Shown here: one piece after another, positions 8,203 to 16,803 of the stretch
How the letters are laid out: every line of letters starts with the position of its first letter
How positions within the stretch are numbered: position 1 is the first letter of the stretch
Translations under genes and position numbers: made by a program
The notes under the pieces: generated by a model
Seen by the model: only the letters and a program-made list of their open reading frames with translations
Database searches by the model: none
What the model was told of the DNA's origin: nothing
Assembly (NCBI GenBank): GCA_040429635.1
Contig: CP158972.1
Coordinates: 3,665,501-3,729,500 of the forward strand
DNA length: 64,000 bases
Source: Tamlana crocina
GTDB taxonomy: Bacteria; Bacteroidota; Bacteroidia; Flavobacteriales; Flavobacteriaceae
Direction: 5' to 3'

Positions 8203-9102
8203 ATGTTTTCATCGAGAAAAAGATTAAACAACGCTTACAATAATGCCAAAATCATTAATTTTGATGATGACAGCAAATTTATTCTATTTAGTGATTGCCA
8301 CCGTGGCGACAACAGCTTCGCCGACGATTTTGCCAACAATCGGAATACCTATTTCCATGCCCTGAAACACTATTACGCCGAAGGATTTCAATATTGCGAA
8401 TTGGGAGACGGCGACGAACTTTGGGAAAATTTATCGTTTGAATCTCTTCTGAATGCCCATAAAAACGTGTACATGCTTATGAAGCTTTTTCATAAGGAAG
8501 ATAAACTACATATGATTTGGGGCAACCACGACATGGTTTACCGCGACCCCAACTATGTAAAAAAGCACCTTTCTTCCTATTTCGACCCTAAAACCGGAAA
8601 GGATGAAAAATTATTTGGCGATATTACTTATCACGAAGGTATTGTATTGAAACACTGTATGACGGGACAGGAATTGTTTTTAACCCATGGACACCAAGCC
8701 GACTGGTGGAATTATATCTTTTGGAAGTGGAGCCGCTTTATGGTTCGCATTCTTTGGAAACCACTCAATGTTATGGGAATAGCCGACCCTACCAGTCCAG
8801 CAAAAAACTATAAAGAGCTTATTAAAGTAGAGCGCCGCACCAAAAAATGGATTATTGAAAATAATAATTTACTAACTATTACCGGGCATACGCACAGGCC
8901 ACGCTTTCCTGAGCCAGGCGATATCGCTTTTTTTAACGACGGAAGCTGTGTACATCCGCGGAGTATAACTGGAATTGAAATTGAAAATGGCAGTATTTCA
9001 CTAATTAAATGGCAAATTGCCACGAAAGACGACGGCACGCTACAAATTGTTCGGGTGCTTTTGGAAGGTCCCAAAAAATTAATTGATTATAAAACCTCTT
9101 AA
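8203..9102 (+). CDS. Calcineurin-like metallophosphoesterase
   Basis: A 299-residue member of the binuclear-metal phosphoesterase superfamily. All metal-ligand motifs are visible: SDCHRGD (Asp31, His33), GDGDE (Asp69-Asp71), GNHD (107-110), the THGHQADWW histidines near residue 162, and GHTH (228-231). There is no signal peptide, so it should act in the cytoplasm. Family members include UDP-diacylglucosamine hydrolase LpxH and nucleotide or protein phosphatases; the extra tryptophan-rich stretch (WWNYIFWKWSRFMVRILW) suggests membrane contact. I cannot assign a substrate. It stands alone between two hairpin terminators. Confidence 0.85.
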   Translation: MFSSRKRLNNAYNNAKIINFDDDSKFILFSDCHRGDNSFADDFANNRNTYFHALKHYYAEGFQYCELGDGDELWENLSFESLLNAHKNVYMLMKLFHKEDKLHMIWGNHDMVYRDPNYVKKHLSSYFDPKTGKDEKLFGDITYHEGIVLKHCMTGQELFLTHGHQADWWNYIFWKWSRFMVRILWKPLNVMGIADPTSPAKNYKELIKVERRTKKWIIENNNLLTITGHTHRPRFPEPGDIAFFNDGSCVHPRSITGIEIENGSISLIKWQIATKDDGTLQIVRVLLEGPKKLIDYKTS

Positions 9103-9103
9103 C

Positions 9104-9146
9104 AAAAAAAATGCTCCCAGCCGATTAGACCAAGAGCATTTTTTTT
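9104..9146. terminator. Bidirectional terminator, phosphoesterase / ferritin
   Basis: AAAAAAAATGCTC (9104-9116) pairs with GAGCATTTTTTTT (from 9134). The A and T arms serve the convergent genes ending at 9102 and 9161. Confidence 0.85.
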
Positions 9147-9160
9147 AAACTTTTATAGCA

Positions 9161-9667
9161 TTATTCCGTTGGGATACGCTCGTCAATCATTTTTAACGGC
9201 ATGCCTTCCATTAAGTCGAAAATATCGATTATGCTTCTAAAAGTATCTTCTTCTTCAGATTGCTCAGTGATAAACCATTGCAAGAAGATTTCGGTAGTAA
9301 AATCGTCCACCTTTCTTGCGGTTTTAAATATCTTAAAAATGGATTGCGTTACGCTAATTTCCTGTTCCAAACCAGTTTCGTAAATAGACTTTAAACTTTC
9401 AAAATCGTTATTTACATTGGTAATATTTGGAGAAATGGCCGCCCCGCCATTATCGTTTATAAATTCGAAAATTTTCATGGCGTGCTCTCTTTCTTCTTCG
9501 GCCTGCTTATAAAAAAACGCTTTACTGTGCAGCAGCTCACGTTGGTCGCACCAAGACGCCATCGCTAAATACGACGCCGATGCTTTCATTTCCATTCCTA
9601 TTTGATTATTGAGTAAATCCATCACCTCCGGGTGAATAGACATTTGTTTTCTAACTATTGTGTTCAT
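9161..9667 (-). CDS. ftnA: Non-heme ferritin
   Basis: An iron-storage ferritin of 168 residues that oxidises Fe(II) at a diiron ferroxidase site and stores it in a 24-subunit cage. The ferroxidase ligands are visible in QIGMEMKASASYLAMASWC, in the KQAEEEREHAMKIFEFINDN helix (the ExxH motif), and in WFITEQSEEEDTFRSI. There is no Met-type heme ligand pattern of bacterioferritin. The ATG at 9685 lies inside the predicted -7 promoter element, so the start was placed at 9667 (MNTIVRKQMSIHPEV); 9643 (MSIHPEV) is also possible. It is monocistronic and lies near the Fe-S genes. Confidence 0.92.
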   Translation of the reverse strand: MNTIVRKQMSIHPEVMDLLNNQIGMEMKASASYLAMASWCDQRELLHSKAFFYKQAEEEREHAMKIFEFINDNGGAAISPNITNVNNDFESLKSIYETGLEQEISVTQSIFKIFKTARKVDDFTTEIFLQWFITEQSEEEDTFRSIIDIFDLMEGMPLKMIDERIPTE

Positions 9668-9682
9668 AATTCCACTTTTACA

Positions 9683-9690
9683 CAAAGTTA
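9683..9690 (-). promoter_or_regulatory. ftnA: -7 promoter element of the ferritin gene
   Basis: The minus strand reads TAACTTTG here, a perfect TAnnTTTG. It overlaps the ATG at 9685 and so excludes that codon as the start; transcription should begin near 9676. Confidence 0.65.
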
Positions 9691-9754
9691 CAATAAAATA
9701 AGGGCTTAAAAGCTTGTGAATAAAATTTAAAAAAAGTCTAAATAAACTTAAAAT

Positions 9755-10063
9755 TTACACCAAAACCGGTTCGGGAGTTTGGAAAAACATTGCGATTTCT
9801 TCTTTAAGTTTAAGCAATTGTGGAATTTCAAGAAAAATTAAATGTTGCTTATCGGCTACAAAAAGTAAGGCGAAATTCTCATTATTAACGATTCGATTGA
9901 GCGAACTGAAACTTGTCAACTCATTGATTTTACGCCTTAGCTCGAGCATTTGCGGAAAACTCAAATAAATGCTTTTGTTTGGTGTATGCAACACATACTT
10001 ACAGAAGGTAAGGTACTCGATTTGGTAGCTCTGCTTTGTATCTATCTTTTTATTCACGGGCAC
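9755..10063 (-). CDS. Small conserved hypothetical protein
   Basis: Up to 102 residues with no ATG near the front. The frame opens with GTG at 10063, and a second GTG follows at 10057. The sequence (IEYLTFCKYVLHTPNKSIYL, then SFPQMLELRRKINELTSF, then NENFALLFVADKQHLIFLEI, then PQLLKLKEEI) looks like two copies of a strand-helix unit: a hydrophobic strand, then FPQML or IPQLL before a charged helix. This suggests an internally repeated fold. There is no signal peptide. I have seen such short proteins in Flavobacteriaceae but know no function. A TATATTTG element (minus strand, 10063-10070) overlaps the first GTG, so the true start may be 10057 or the element may be unused. Confidence 0.6.
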   Translation of the reverse strand: MPVNKKIDTKQSYQIEYLTFCKYVLHTPNKSIYLSFPQMLELRRKINELTSFSSLNRIVNNENFALLFVADKQHLIFLEIPQLLKLKEEIAMFFQTPEPVLV

Positions 10064-10094
10064 AAATATAACTTTTATTTAGAACAAATAAAAA

Positions 10095-10424
10095 TTAACT
10101 TTCAGGAGCCAATTCAACTTCAAGACCTTCCATCTCTGGCGTCATTTGAATTTGACAACCCAAACGGCTATTATCCTTAACATCGAAAGCTTCTGCTAGC
10201 ATGGCGTCTTCGTCATCAGTCATTTCGGGCAGTTCATGATCGCTCAACACATAGCACTGGCAGGACGCACACATGGCCATACCTCCACAAATACCAATAG
10301 TTCCCTCTGGTGCCAACTCGTAGCTACGCACTACTTCCATGAGGTTCATGGCCATATCGGTGGGTGCAACAATCTCGTGGGTTACGCCGTCTCTGTCGGT
10401 TATTTTTATGTTAATGTCGCTCAT
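10095..10424 (-). CDS. [2Fe-2S] ferredoxin, adrenodoxin/ISC type
   Basis: A 109-residue electron carrier. The cluster-binding cysteines are in the pattern C-x5-C-x2-C (Cys46, Cys52, Cys55, in GICGGMAMCASCQCYV) with the distant fourth ligand Cys90 (NSRLGCQIQM). This spacing is that of the adrenodoxin/Fdx group, not plant-type ferredoxins. The acidic surface loop (PEMTDDEDAMLAEA) is also typical. Its position next to nfu and mrp suggests electron delivery for Fe-S cluster assembly, but the gap of about 200 bases to nfu and its own promoter-like element show it is a separate unit. Confidence 0.9.
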   Translation of the reverse strand: MSDINIKITDRDGVTHEIVAPTDMAMNLMEVVRSYELAPEGTIGICGGMAMCASCQCYVLSDHELPEMTDDEDAMLAEAFDVKDNSRLGCQIQMTPEMEGLEVELAPES

Positions 10425-10469
10425 TACTAAAGTTTTGTGTTTTTAAATAGCACGTCATTTTTCGTGCCA

Positions 10470-10477
10470 CAAATTTA
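10470..10477 (-). promoter_or_regulatory. -7 promoter element of the ferredoxin gene
   Basis: The minus strand reads TAAATTTG, matching TAnnTTTG, about 46 bases before the start codon. Confidence 0.5.
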
Positions 10478-10629
10478 AGGTATGTGTGTATATTTTAATA
10501 GGAATTTAATGCCAATTTGAAAAAGGGCACGTAAAAATAAGAAATCATTAAAATTCCTATATTTTCACATGCCAATTGACATTATAAACTTATTCTGATT
10601 GAAAGTTTATCAGTTTTTATTTGAAAAAT

Positions 10630-10872
10630 CTAAGCTTCGATATTAACCACCTGCTCGATTTGTGGAGCATGTTTTTTAATGGTCATCTCAACCCCTGATT
10701 TTAGCGTCATTTGATTGACGCTACAGCCCACGCAAGCACCGCTTAACTGAACCTTCACCAATTTATCGTCCTCAATGGACAATAACGAAATATCACCACC
10801 ATCACTTTGAAGGAACGGTCGGATTTCCTCTAGCGCTATTTCTACTTTTTCTCTTAATTCTTCTGAAGTCAT
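10630..10872 (-). CDS. NifU C-terminal-domain (Nfu-type) Fe-S scaffold protein
   Basis: An 80-residue protein that consists only of the NifU C-terminal domain. The cluster-binding motif CVGC (Cys47 and Cys50) stands in the usual context GACVGCSVNQMTLKSG, preceded by RPFLQSDGGDISLLSI. Such proteins bind a 4Fe-4S cluster at the dimer interface and pass it to target enzymes. It starts 51 bases after the mrp stop codon on the same strand with no hairpin between, so the two are probably one operon. The pairing with Mrp supports a role in cluster delivery. Confidence 0.9.
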   Translation of the reverse strand: MTSEELREKVEIALEEIRPFLQSDGGDISLLSIEDDKLVKVQLSGACVGCSVNQMTLKSGVEMTIKKHAPQIEQVVNIEA

Positions 10873-10923
10873 ATCTGTTTAGTTGCAATTACTTATCCTT
10901 AATTACAAAAGGTTGCAATATAT

Positions 10924-12060
10924 TTACTTTTTCACTGCCGAACAGCCGGCCATAGTTGTTATTTTAATGGCTTCGGTAGGTGGTAAATCGTCGTTACGTC
11001 GTACCACTTCCTGAACCACATTTTGTGTCAATTTTTCGAAAGACTGCTCGAGTGGTGTTGCTGTCTGTAACGCAGCAGGTCGCCCCACATCACCTGCTTC
11101 CCGAATACTTTGCACCAAAGGAATTTCGCCTAAAAACGGTACGCCTAAATCATCGGCCAAGTTTTTTGCACCTTCTTTTCCGAAGATATAATATTTGTTA
11201 TCGGGCAATTCGGCTGGTGTAAAGTACGCCATGTTTTCTATAATACCCAAAACAGGCACATTGATACTTTCCTGTTGGAACATGGCCACCCCTTTTTTAG
11301 CATCGGCAAGCGCCACATTTTGAGGCGTACTCACCACTACCGCTCCCGTAATGGGCAAAGACTGCATAATACTTAAATGGATATCGCCCGTTCCTGGAGG
11401 TAAGTCCAGTAATAAGAAATCCAGTTCACCCCAGTGGGCATCAAAAATCATTTGATTTAAGGCTTTGGCCGCCATTGGTCCTCGCCAAACTACCGCTTGG
11501 TTGGGCTGGGTAAAAAACCCAATTGACAACACTTTTACACCATAGTTTTCAATGGGTTTCATTTTAGATTTTCCTTCAACGTTTACTGCCAAAGGTTTTT
11601 CGGCTTCAACATCGAACATAATCGGAATAGAAGGCCCATAAATATCGGCATCTAACACCCCTACTTTAAAGCCCATTTTAGATAATGACACCGCTAAATT
11701 TGCTGTAACAGTAGATTTACCCACGCCACCTTTACCAGATGCTACGGCAATTATATTTTGAATACCAGGTATTGGTTTTCCTTTTATAACATTGGCTTTG
11801 GGCTTTTCGGGCGCATCAACGGTTACGTTCACTTTTATTTTAGCCTTTTCGTAAACCTGCTCGTGAATGGTTTTTAAAATATCGACCTCGGTTCGTTTTT
11901 TCGCCTGCAGGCTAGGATTTTTTATGGTAATATCCACAATCACCTCATCACCAAAAGTGACAACGTTTTTTACCGCTCCGCTTTCCACCATATTTTGTCC
12001 TTCACCTGGTACTGTTATGGTTTCCAACGCCTTTAATATATCGTTCTTGTTAAGTTTCAT
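10924..12060 (-). CDS. mrp: Mrp/ApbC-type P-loop ATPase (Fe-S carrier family)
   Basis: 378 residues. An N-terminal MIP18/DUF59-type domain (about 1-85; LKALETITVPGEGQN and VDILKTIHEQVYEKAK) is followed by the ATPase domain. The deviant Walker A GKGGVGKST is at 109-117, DADIYGPSIP follows, and LDLPPGTGDIHLS is the switch II region. Family members carry Fe-S clusters to apoproteins using a CxxC motif. Here the expected place after NMAYFTPAELPDNKYYIFG has no cysteine, and the only cysteine I find in the protein is near the end (MAGCSAVKK). It is the first gene of the mrp-nfu operon. Confidence 0.9.
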   Translation of the reverse strand: MKLNKNDILKALETITVPGEGQNMVESGAVKNVVTFGDEVIVDITIKNPSLQAKKRTEVDILKTIHEQVYEKAKIKVNVTVDAPEKPKANVIKGKPIPGIQNIIAVASGKGGVGKSTVTANLAVSLSKMGFKVGVLDADIYGPSIPIMFDVEAEKPLAVNVEGKSKMKPIENYGVKVLSIGFFTQPNQAVVWRGPMAAKALNQMIFDAHWGELDFLLLDLPPGTGDIHLSIMQSLPITGAVVVSTPQNVALADAKKGVAMFQQESINVPVLGIIENMAYFTPAELPDNKYYIFGKEGAKNLADDLGVPFLGEIPLVQSIREAGDVGRPAALQTATPLEQSFEKLTQNVVQEVVRRNDDLPPTEAIKITTMAGCSAVKK

Positions 12061-12087
12061 CGTTTTTATTCAGAATAAATCCAAATG

Positions 12088-12095
12088 CAAAGATA
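12088..12095 (-). promoter_or_regulatory. mrp: -7 promoter element of the mrp-nfu operon
   Basis: The minus strand reads TATCTTTG, matching TAnnTTTG, giving a leader of about 20 bases. Confidence 0.6.
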
Positions 12096-12255
12096 AGTAA
12101 ATAAGCTAGAAGACAGAAGGCGGTTGTTAGAAGTTTTGACTATACCCTTATTGTGCTTGATTATCGTGTTAAATTTGTGCTTTTTTAAATTCTTAACTAA
12201 TCTGAAAGAATGACAAGCACTCTAAAGTATCCCTAAACACTTCATCAAATTTATT

Positions 12256-12277
12256 GTTCATTTAATCTAAAATGAAC
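12256..12277. other. Perfect short inverted repeat upstream of the LRR gene
   Basis: GTTCATTT (12256-12263) and AAATGAAC (12270-12277) around six bases, with no T-run behind. It could be an operator or a weak hairpin. The 270-base gap between mrp and the LRR gene holds nothing else I can name except the mrp promoter and a weak TATATTTA (12309-12316). Confidence 0.35.
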
Positions 12278-12331
12278 TAAAACACCTACCTAAGCTGACA
12301 AATTGAAATATATTTACTGCAAATTATATTT

Positions 12332-15016
12332 ATGAAATATTTCTGCTTTTCTTTATTAGCCCTTTTTTTTGCTCAATGCATTTTTTCCCAAAATATAAGT
12401 TTTGAAGACCCTAACTTTAAAAATGCACTGATTGTTTTGGGTATTGACACCAATGGGGATAATGAAATACAAATATCAGAAGCTCAGAGCACAACGAGTT
12501 TAGACCTCTCAAGCCTCAATATTGCTTCTTTAATGGGCATTTCTCAGTTTGAATACGATATATATCACTCTATTAATAGCATGGTAGGCATTGAAAAGTT
12601 TATTAATCTAAAAACTTTAATATGTAAAAGAAATAATATCGAAACTTTAGATGTATCACTTCTACTAAATCTTGAAACCTTAGACTGTTATGGCAATAGA
12701 ATATCGAGTTTAACCTTAAACGACACTAACAGTCTACTATTTTTAGATTTGAGCGCGAATCGTTCATATAGTATTTTAGAATCAAACATTAGCAAGTTAA
12801 CCAATCTTAAAACATTAAAATCTTCTTCAAACCAAATATCGGATATAAATATTAGCACCTTGGCAAACCTTGAAGAGTTAAACCTGTACAACAACAAACT
12901 AACTACGCTTGACATTAGCTCCTTAACAAAACTGAAAAAATTAACTTGCAATTACAACCAATTAACCAACCTAGATGTTAGCAACCTTATTGATTTAGAG
13001 AATTTGACTTGTAACTACAACTTGTTAAATAATTTAATGGTTGGTGGGCTAACCAAGATTACACGCTTAATTTGCAACAATAATAAAATAAATAATCTAG
13101 ATATCTCCTCTGCTATTAATCTCGACTATTTAAATTGTGATTATAATGAATTGGCAAGTTTAAATGTGGATAACCTTTACAAAATTAAAACGATAAATTG
13201 TTCAAACAACCAAATTTCTAGTCTAAACGTCGAAAACCTGAATGCTCTTCAATCATTGAAATGTTCTTTTAATAATCTAACATCTCTAGACGTTTCTAAT
13301 TTAGAAGCATTAGAGTTTCTTCATTGTAATGACAATAAATTAGAATCTCTATCAATTGAAAACAGCAATGTGGCACTTATCAAATGCCACAATAACAATT
13401 TAACAGAGTTAGATTGCACAACGGCTTATAATTTAGACCATTTAGAATGCAACGACAACAAACTAGTAACATTATTTCTAAAAAATGGCATAAACGAGAC
13501 CACTTTTAATGAATCTACAACTACCATTAATTTTGAAAACAACCCAAATTTAGAATATATCTGTGCTGATGATTTTGAAATATCAAAAATACAAGAACTC
13601 ATTGACCTCTACGGATACAGCGGTTGTGAGGTCAATACTTATTGCAGCTTTACTCCAGGTGGTGAATCTTTCGTTATTGAAGGGCAAAACATTTTAAATC
13701 AAAATGGAGGGGACTGTAGCGATGCGGTTCCTTTTTACGCCAATGTGAAATATAATGTTAGTAGTTCCGAAATTAACGGCCAGTTTATATCGAATTTTTC
13801 TGGTTCCTTTAAGACCTCTGTAAACAAAGGAAGTTATAGTGTAACACCTATTTTAGAAAACCCTGAATTTTTTAAAATATCACCAGAAGTTTTAACAGTT
13901 AATTTTCCTGATGATGGATTTTCAGTAGCTCAAAATTTCTGCATTACGCCAAATGGCACATACAACGATTTAGAAGTAATAATTATCCCAATAACCAGAG
14001 CCAGACCTGGTTTTAACAGTGAGTATAAAATAATCTATAAAAATAAAGGAAACCAGACATTATCTGGTTCTATTGAAATTGACTTTCAAGATGACATATT
14101 AGACCTGACTTCCTCCAGCCCTGAAGTCAGTACACAATCAAACGGCTCACTTACTTGGAACTATAGTAATTTACAGCCTTTCCAGTCGAATGAAATTTCA
14201 ATTATATTCAACATAAACACGCCTCTGGAAACACCTTCAGTTAATGATGGCGACATTTTAAACTTTACGGCCAGTATTTCCCCAATTACAGGAGACTATA
14301 CTGAAACCGACAATACTTTTACACTTAATCAAACAGTTGTTAATTCCTTCGATCCTAATGACAAAACTTGCTTGGAAGGCAACACTATTACTCCCGATTT
14401 AATTGGTAATTATGTACACTACTTAATTCGTTGTGAAAACACTGGGTCTGCTGAAGCCGTTAATGTTATAGTAAAGGACGTTATTGACGGCAACAAATTA
14501 GACATTAACTCACTGATGGTTACAGGTTCAAGTCATCCAATGGTCACTGAAATTAATGGTGACAATGTAGAATTTATTTTTGAGGAAATTAATTTGCCTT
14601 TTGATGATGCCAATAATGACGGTTATGTTTCTTTTAAAATAAAGACCTTGCCAACATTACAGATCGGAGATATTTTTGAAAACGAAGCTGAAATTTACTT
14701 TGACTATAATGCACCAATAATAACCAACAAATACGCAACAAAAATTAGCAACTCATTAAGCAACTCGAAAAACCATGACGTTAACTGCCTTTCACTTTAT
14801 CCTAACCCCTCAGAAGATAAAATCTCCGTCAACACTAAGAGAGCCATTGAACTTATAAGTTTTTACGATGTTTGGGGCCAGTTGGTATTGCAAATCCCAT
14901 TTCCTGAATATACAATGAACACCGAGGTGTCAACCGACAAACTATCTTCTGGAAATTACTTTGTAAAAGTGAAAACGAATTTAGGTAACCACACCATAAA
15001 ATTCACAAAAAAGTAG
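12332..15016 (+). CDS. Secreted leucine-rich-repeat protein with T9SS sorting domain
   Basis: 894 residues. A signal peptide (MKYFCFSLLALFFAQCIFSQ) is followed by an EF-hand-like DTNGDNEIQISEAQ. About sixteen irregular leucine-rich repeats follow (roughly residues 55-410), with the recurring pattern LxxLxCxxNxLxxLDVSNL as in bacterial internalin-like surface proteins. A beta-sandwich region contains SFDPNDKTCLEGNTI and ENTGSAEAVNVIVKDVIDG, the DUF11/DUF7619-type module found in Bacteroidota surface proteins. The last ~75 residues (LSLYPNPSEDKISV, ending SSGNYFVKVKTNLGNHTIKF) are a type A T9SS sorting domain, so the protein should be exported and attached to the cell surface. Adhesion is an inference. 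Its stop codon lies three bases from the convergent neighbour. Confidence 0.88.
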   Translation: MKYFCFSLLALFFAQCIFSQNISFEDPNFKNALIVLGIDTNGDNEIQISEAQSTTSLDLSSLNIASLMGISQFEYDIYHSINSMVGIEKFINLKTLICKRNNIETLDVSLLLNLETLDCYGNRISSLTLNDTNSLLFLDLSANRSYSILESNISKLTNLKTLKSSSNQISDINISTLANLEELNLYNNKLTTLDISSLTKLKKLTCNYNQLTNLDVSNLIDLENLTCNYNLLNNLMVGGLTKITRLICNNNKINNLDISSAINLDYLNCDYNELASLNVDNLYKIKTINCSNNQISSLNVENLNALQSLKCSFNNLTSLDVSNLEALEFLHCNDNKLESLSIENSNVALIKCHNNNLTELDCTTAYNLDHLECNDNKLVTLFLKNGINETTFNESTTTINFENNPNLEYICADDFEISKIQELIDLYGYSGCEVNTYCSFTPGGESFVIEGQNILNQNGGDCSDAVPFYANVKYNVSSSEINGQFISNFSGSFKTSVNKGSYSVTPILENPEFFKISPEVLTVNFPDDGFSVAQNFCITPNGTYNDLEVIIIPITRARPGFNSEYKIIYKNKGNQTLSGSIEIDFQDDILDLTSSSPEVSTQSNGSLTWNYSNLQPFQSNEISIIFNINTPLETPSVNDGDILNFTASISPITGDYTETDNTFTLNQTVVNSFDPNDKTCLEGNTITPDLIGNYVHYLIRCENTGSAEAVNVIVKDVIDGNKLDINSLMVTGSSHPMVTEINGDNVEFIFEEINLPFDDANNDGYVSFKIKTLPTLQIGDIFENEAEIYFDYNAPIITNKYATKISNSLSNSKNHDVNCLSLYPNPSEDKISVNTKRAIELISFYDVWGQLVLQIPFPEYTMNTEVSTDKLSSGNYFVKVKTNLGNHTIKFTKK

Positions 15017-15019
15017 AAA

Positions 15020-15349
15020 TCACAATTCTTCACTAGGATCCCAAAACACCTTTTCAAAATTTTGTATTTGGTTTTCAATCACTTCAATGCCTTCACTCTC
15101 CAACAATTGCTGCATCAGGTTGGTGCCTTCAAAGTGCTGTTTCCCAGTGAGGAGGCCTTTTCGGTTTACAACACGGTGGGCCGGAACATCATTACCGGAA
15201 GAGCCATTCATGGCATAACCCACCATTCGGGCGCTTCTGGCCGCACCTAAATATCTGGCTATGGCGCCGTAACTGGTTACCCTTCCGTAAGGTATTTGTT
15301 TGGATACCTCATAAACCCTATCGAAAAAACTCAATGTTTCGGGTTTCAT
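15020..15349 (-). CDS. Alkyltransferase-like (ATL) DNA repair protein
   Basis: 109 residues with the DNA-binding fold of O6-methylguanine methyltransferase (FFDRVYEVSKQIPYGRVTSYG, then ARYLGAARSARMVGYAMN). The active-site motif PCHRV is replaced by PAHRV (residues 56-60), so the alkyl-accepting cysteine is an alanine. ATL proteins with such changes bind O6-alkylguanine and flag it for nucleotide excision repair without removing the alkyl group. The frame also opens with a TTG two codons earlier, but the ATG at 15349 overlaps the lysE stop codon as ATGA, a typical coupled start. It is the last gene of trmB-lysE-atl. Confidence 0.88.
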   Translation of the reverse strand: MKPETLSFFDRVYEVSKQIPYGRVTSYGAIARYLGAARSARMVGYAMNGSSGNDVPAHRVVNRKGLLTGKQHFEGTNLMQQLLESEGIEVIENQIQNFEKVFWDPSEEL

Positions 15350-15981
15350 TGCCAAAAGTCCTTTAGGATATTAATTAATGTAATAATCGAAATGATCCCC
15401 GTAATGCCGCCAATTATAAAATTCATGTTTCTCTGGCTGGTAAACTGCTTATCCTTTATTTTATCGAAAAAGAAAATATACATGTACAACGTAACGAACG
15501 TACCTGTACCTGCTCCTGCCACATAAGATAGTATGTTACTTTGCTCGAAAGACATCCAACCTACGGAAGCCAATGTAATAGTTATATAAGCCTGATAGGG
15601 AATGGGAAACATATTGATAGCCGACAACAAAATACCTTGAAAAAACCGACTGTGCTTGCTTCTCATTTTTGGTTCTATTTGCTGTTTGGGTGCCGACTTG
15701 GCAACAAACAAAAAATAAATGGTGATTAATATAAAAATCACCAAAGCCACCCCTCGAAGTACGCTAACCGCTTCAGGATGTTTACTTAAATACCGGGCAA
15801 ATATGGCCGCTAAATAGGTTTGAGCGAACACTACCACACAAACCCCAATGGAAAACATAATACCTCGAACATGCCCTTCTTTAAGGCTAATTTTAGCTGC
15901 CGTCATATTAAGCAAACCAGGCGGAATTACCCCAATTAGCGCAAAAATAACTCCTAGAAAGAAAATTAGGGTAATATCCAC
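15346..15981 (-). CDS. LysE-family membrane exporter
   Basis: 211 residues with about six hydrophobic segments. The N-terminal signature (IFFLGVIFALIGVIPPGLLN) corresponds to the conserved first helix of the LysE/RhtB amino-acid exporters, with the PPGLLN turn. The substrate is unknown. The start codon is GTG, two bases after the trmB stop, and the stop overlaps the next gene, so translation is probably coupled across trmB, lysE and atl. A charged cytoplasmic loop (KSAPKQQIEPKMRSKHSR) separates the third and fourth helices. Confidence 0.82.
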   Translation of the reverse strand: MDITLIFFLGVIFALIGVIPPGLLNMTAAKISLKEGHVRGIMFSIGVCVVVFAQTYLAAIFARYLSKHPEAVSVLRGVALVIFILITIYFLFVAKSAPKQQIEPKMRSKHSRFFQGILLSAINMFPIPYQAYITITLASVGWMSFEQSNILSYVAGAGTGTFVTLYMYIFFFDKIKDKQFTSQRNMNFIIGGITGIISIITLINILKDFWQ

Positions 15982-15983
15982 GG

Positions 15984-16658
15984 TTACTTAATTTTAAACC
16001 GAATATACGTAATTGGTTTGTTCTGTTCTAAATATTGCGATTCGTAAAAGGTTTGAACGGCTGTGACATCCTCTGGACTGCCTTCCTGCTTATATACATT
16101 GTGGTTCGCATAAAGCACCTCGTGGCCTTCACCGTGCAATAGCCCTAACGTGTAGCCGTGCATAAATTCACTGTCCGTTTTCAGGTTTACAACACCATCG
16201 GGTTTTAGCACTTTTTTGTAGCGTTGCAAAAACGCAGTGTTGGTCATACGGTGTTTGGTGCGCTTATATTTTATTTGTGGATCGGGGAAAGTAATCCAAA
16301 TTTCATCAACTTCATTTTCGGCAAAAGCATACTCAATCAATTCTATTTGGGTACGCAAAAAAGCGACATTGGGAATATTATCTTCAACCGCCGTTTTAGC
16401 TCCGCGCCAAAAGCGTGCGCCTTTAATATCGATGCCGATAAAGTTTTTGTTGGGATACTTTTGCGCCAAAGCTACTGAGTATTCTCCTTTTCCGCAGCCC
16501 AATTCCAAAACTATCGGGTTGTTATTTTTAAATACTTCCTTTTGCCAGTTTCCTTTCAAATTGTAATTGGAATTTACCAAATCATCGCGTGTTGGCTGAA
16601 ACACATTCGCAAAGGTTTCGTTTTCCTTAAATCGTCTAAGTTTATTCTTGCTTCCCAA
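15984..16658 (-). CDS. trmB: tRNA (guanine-46-N7)-methyltransferase
   Basis: 224 residues. The SAM-binding motif is LELGCGKGEYS (51-61), followed by FIGIDIKGARFWRGAKTA and the TrmB signature IWITFPDPQIKYKRTKHRM, which includes the catalytic aspartate region. The enzyme makes m7G46 in the variable loop of tRNAs. The start is a TTG at 16658 (MGSKNKLRRFKENETF, which is the usual family beginning); no in-frame ATG was found just upstream. First gene of an apparent operon with lysE and atl. Confidence 0.92.
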   Translation of the reverse strand: MGSKNKLRRFKENETFANVFQPTRDDLVNSNYNLKGNWQKEVFKNNNPIVLELGCGKGEYSVALAQKYPNKNFIGIDIKGARFWRGAKTAVEDNIPNVAFLRTQIELIEYAFAENEVDEIWITFPDPQIKYKRTKHRMTNTAFLQRYKKVLKPDGVVNLKTDSEFMHGYTLGLLHGEGHEVLYANHNVYKQEGSPEDVTAVQTFYESQYLEQNKPITYIRFKIK

Positions 16659-16803
16659 GGCTTGTTAACTATTTCTTATTATTATTTTATTTTTGGTAAA
16701 ATTAAGGAAATATACAACAGCCGTCATAGCCTTATTTTTGAATTTTTATAAACATGCGTGGTGCCACACCTTTGGCAATAATTAACACGCTATAAATATC
16801 TAA

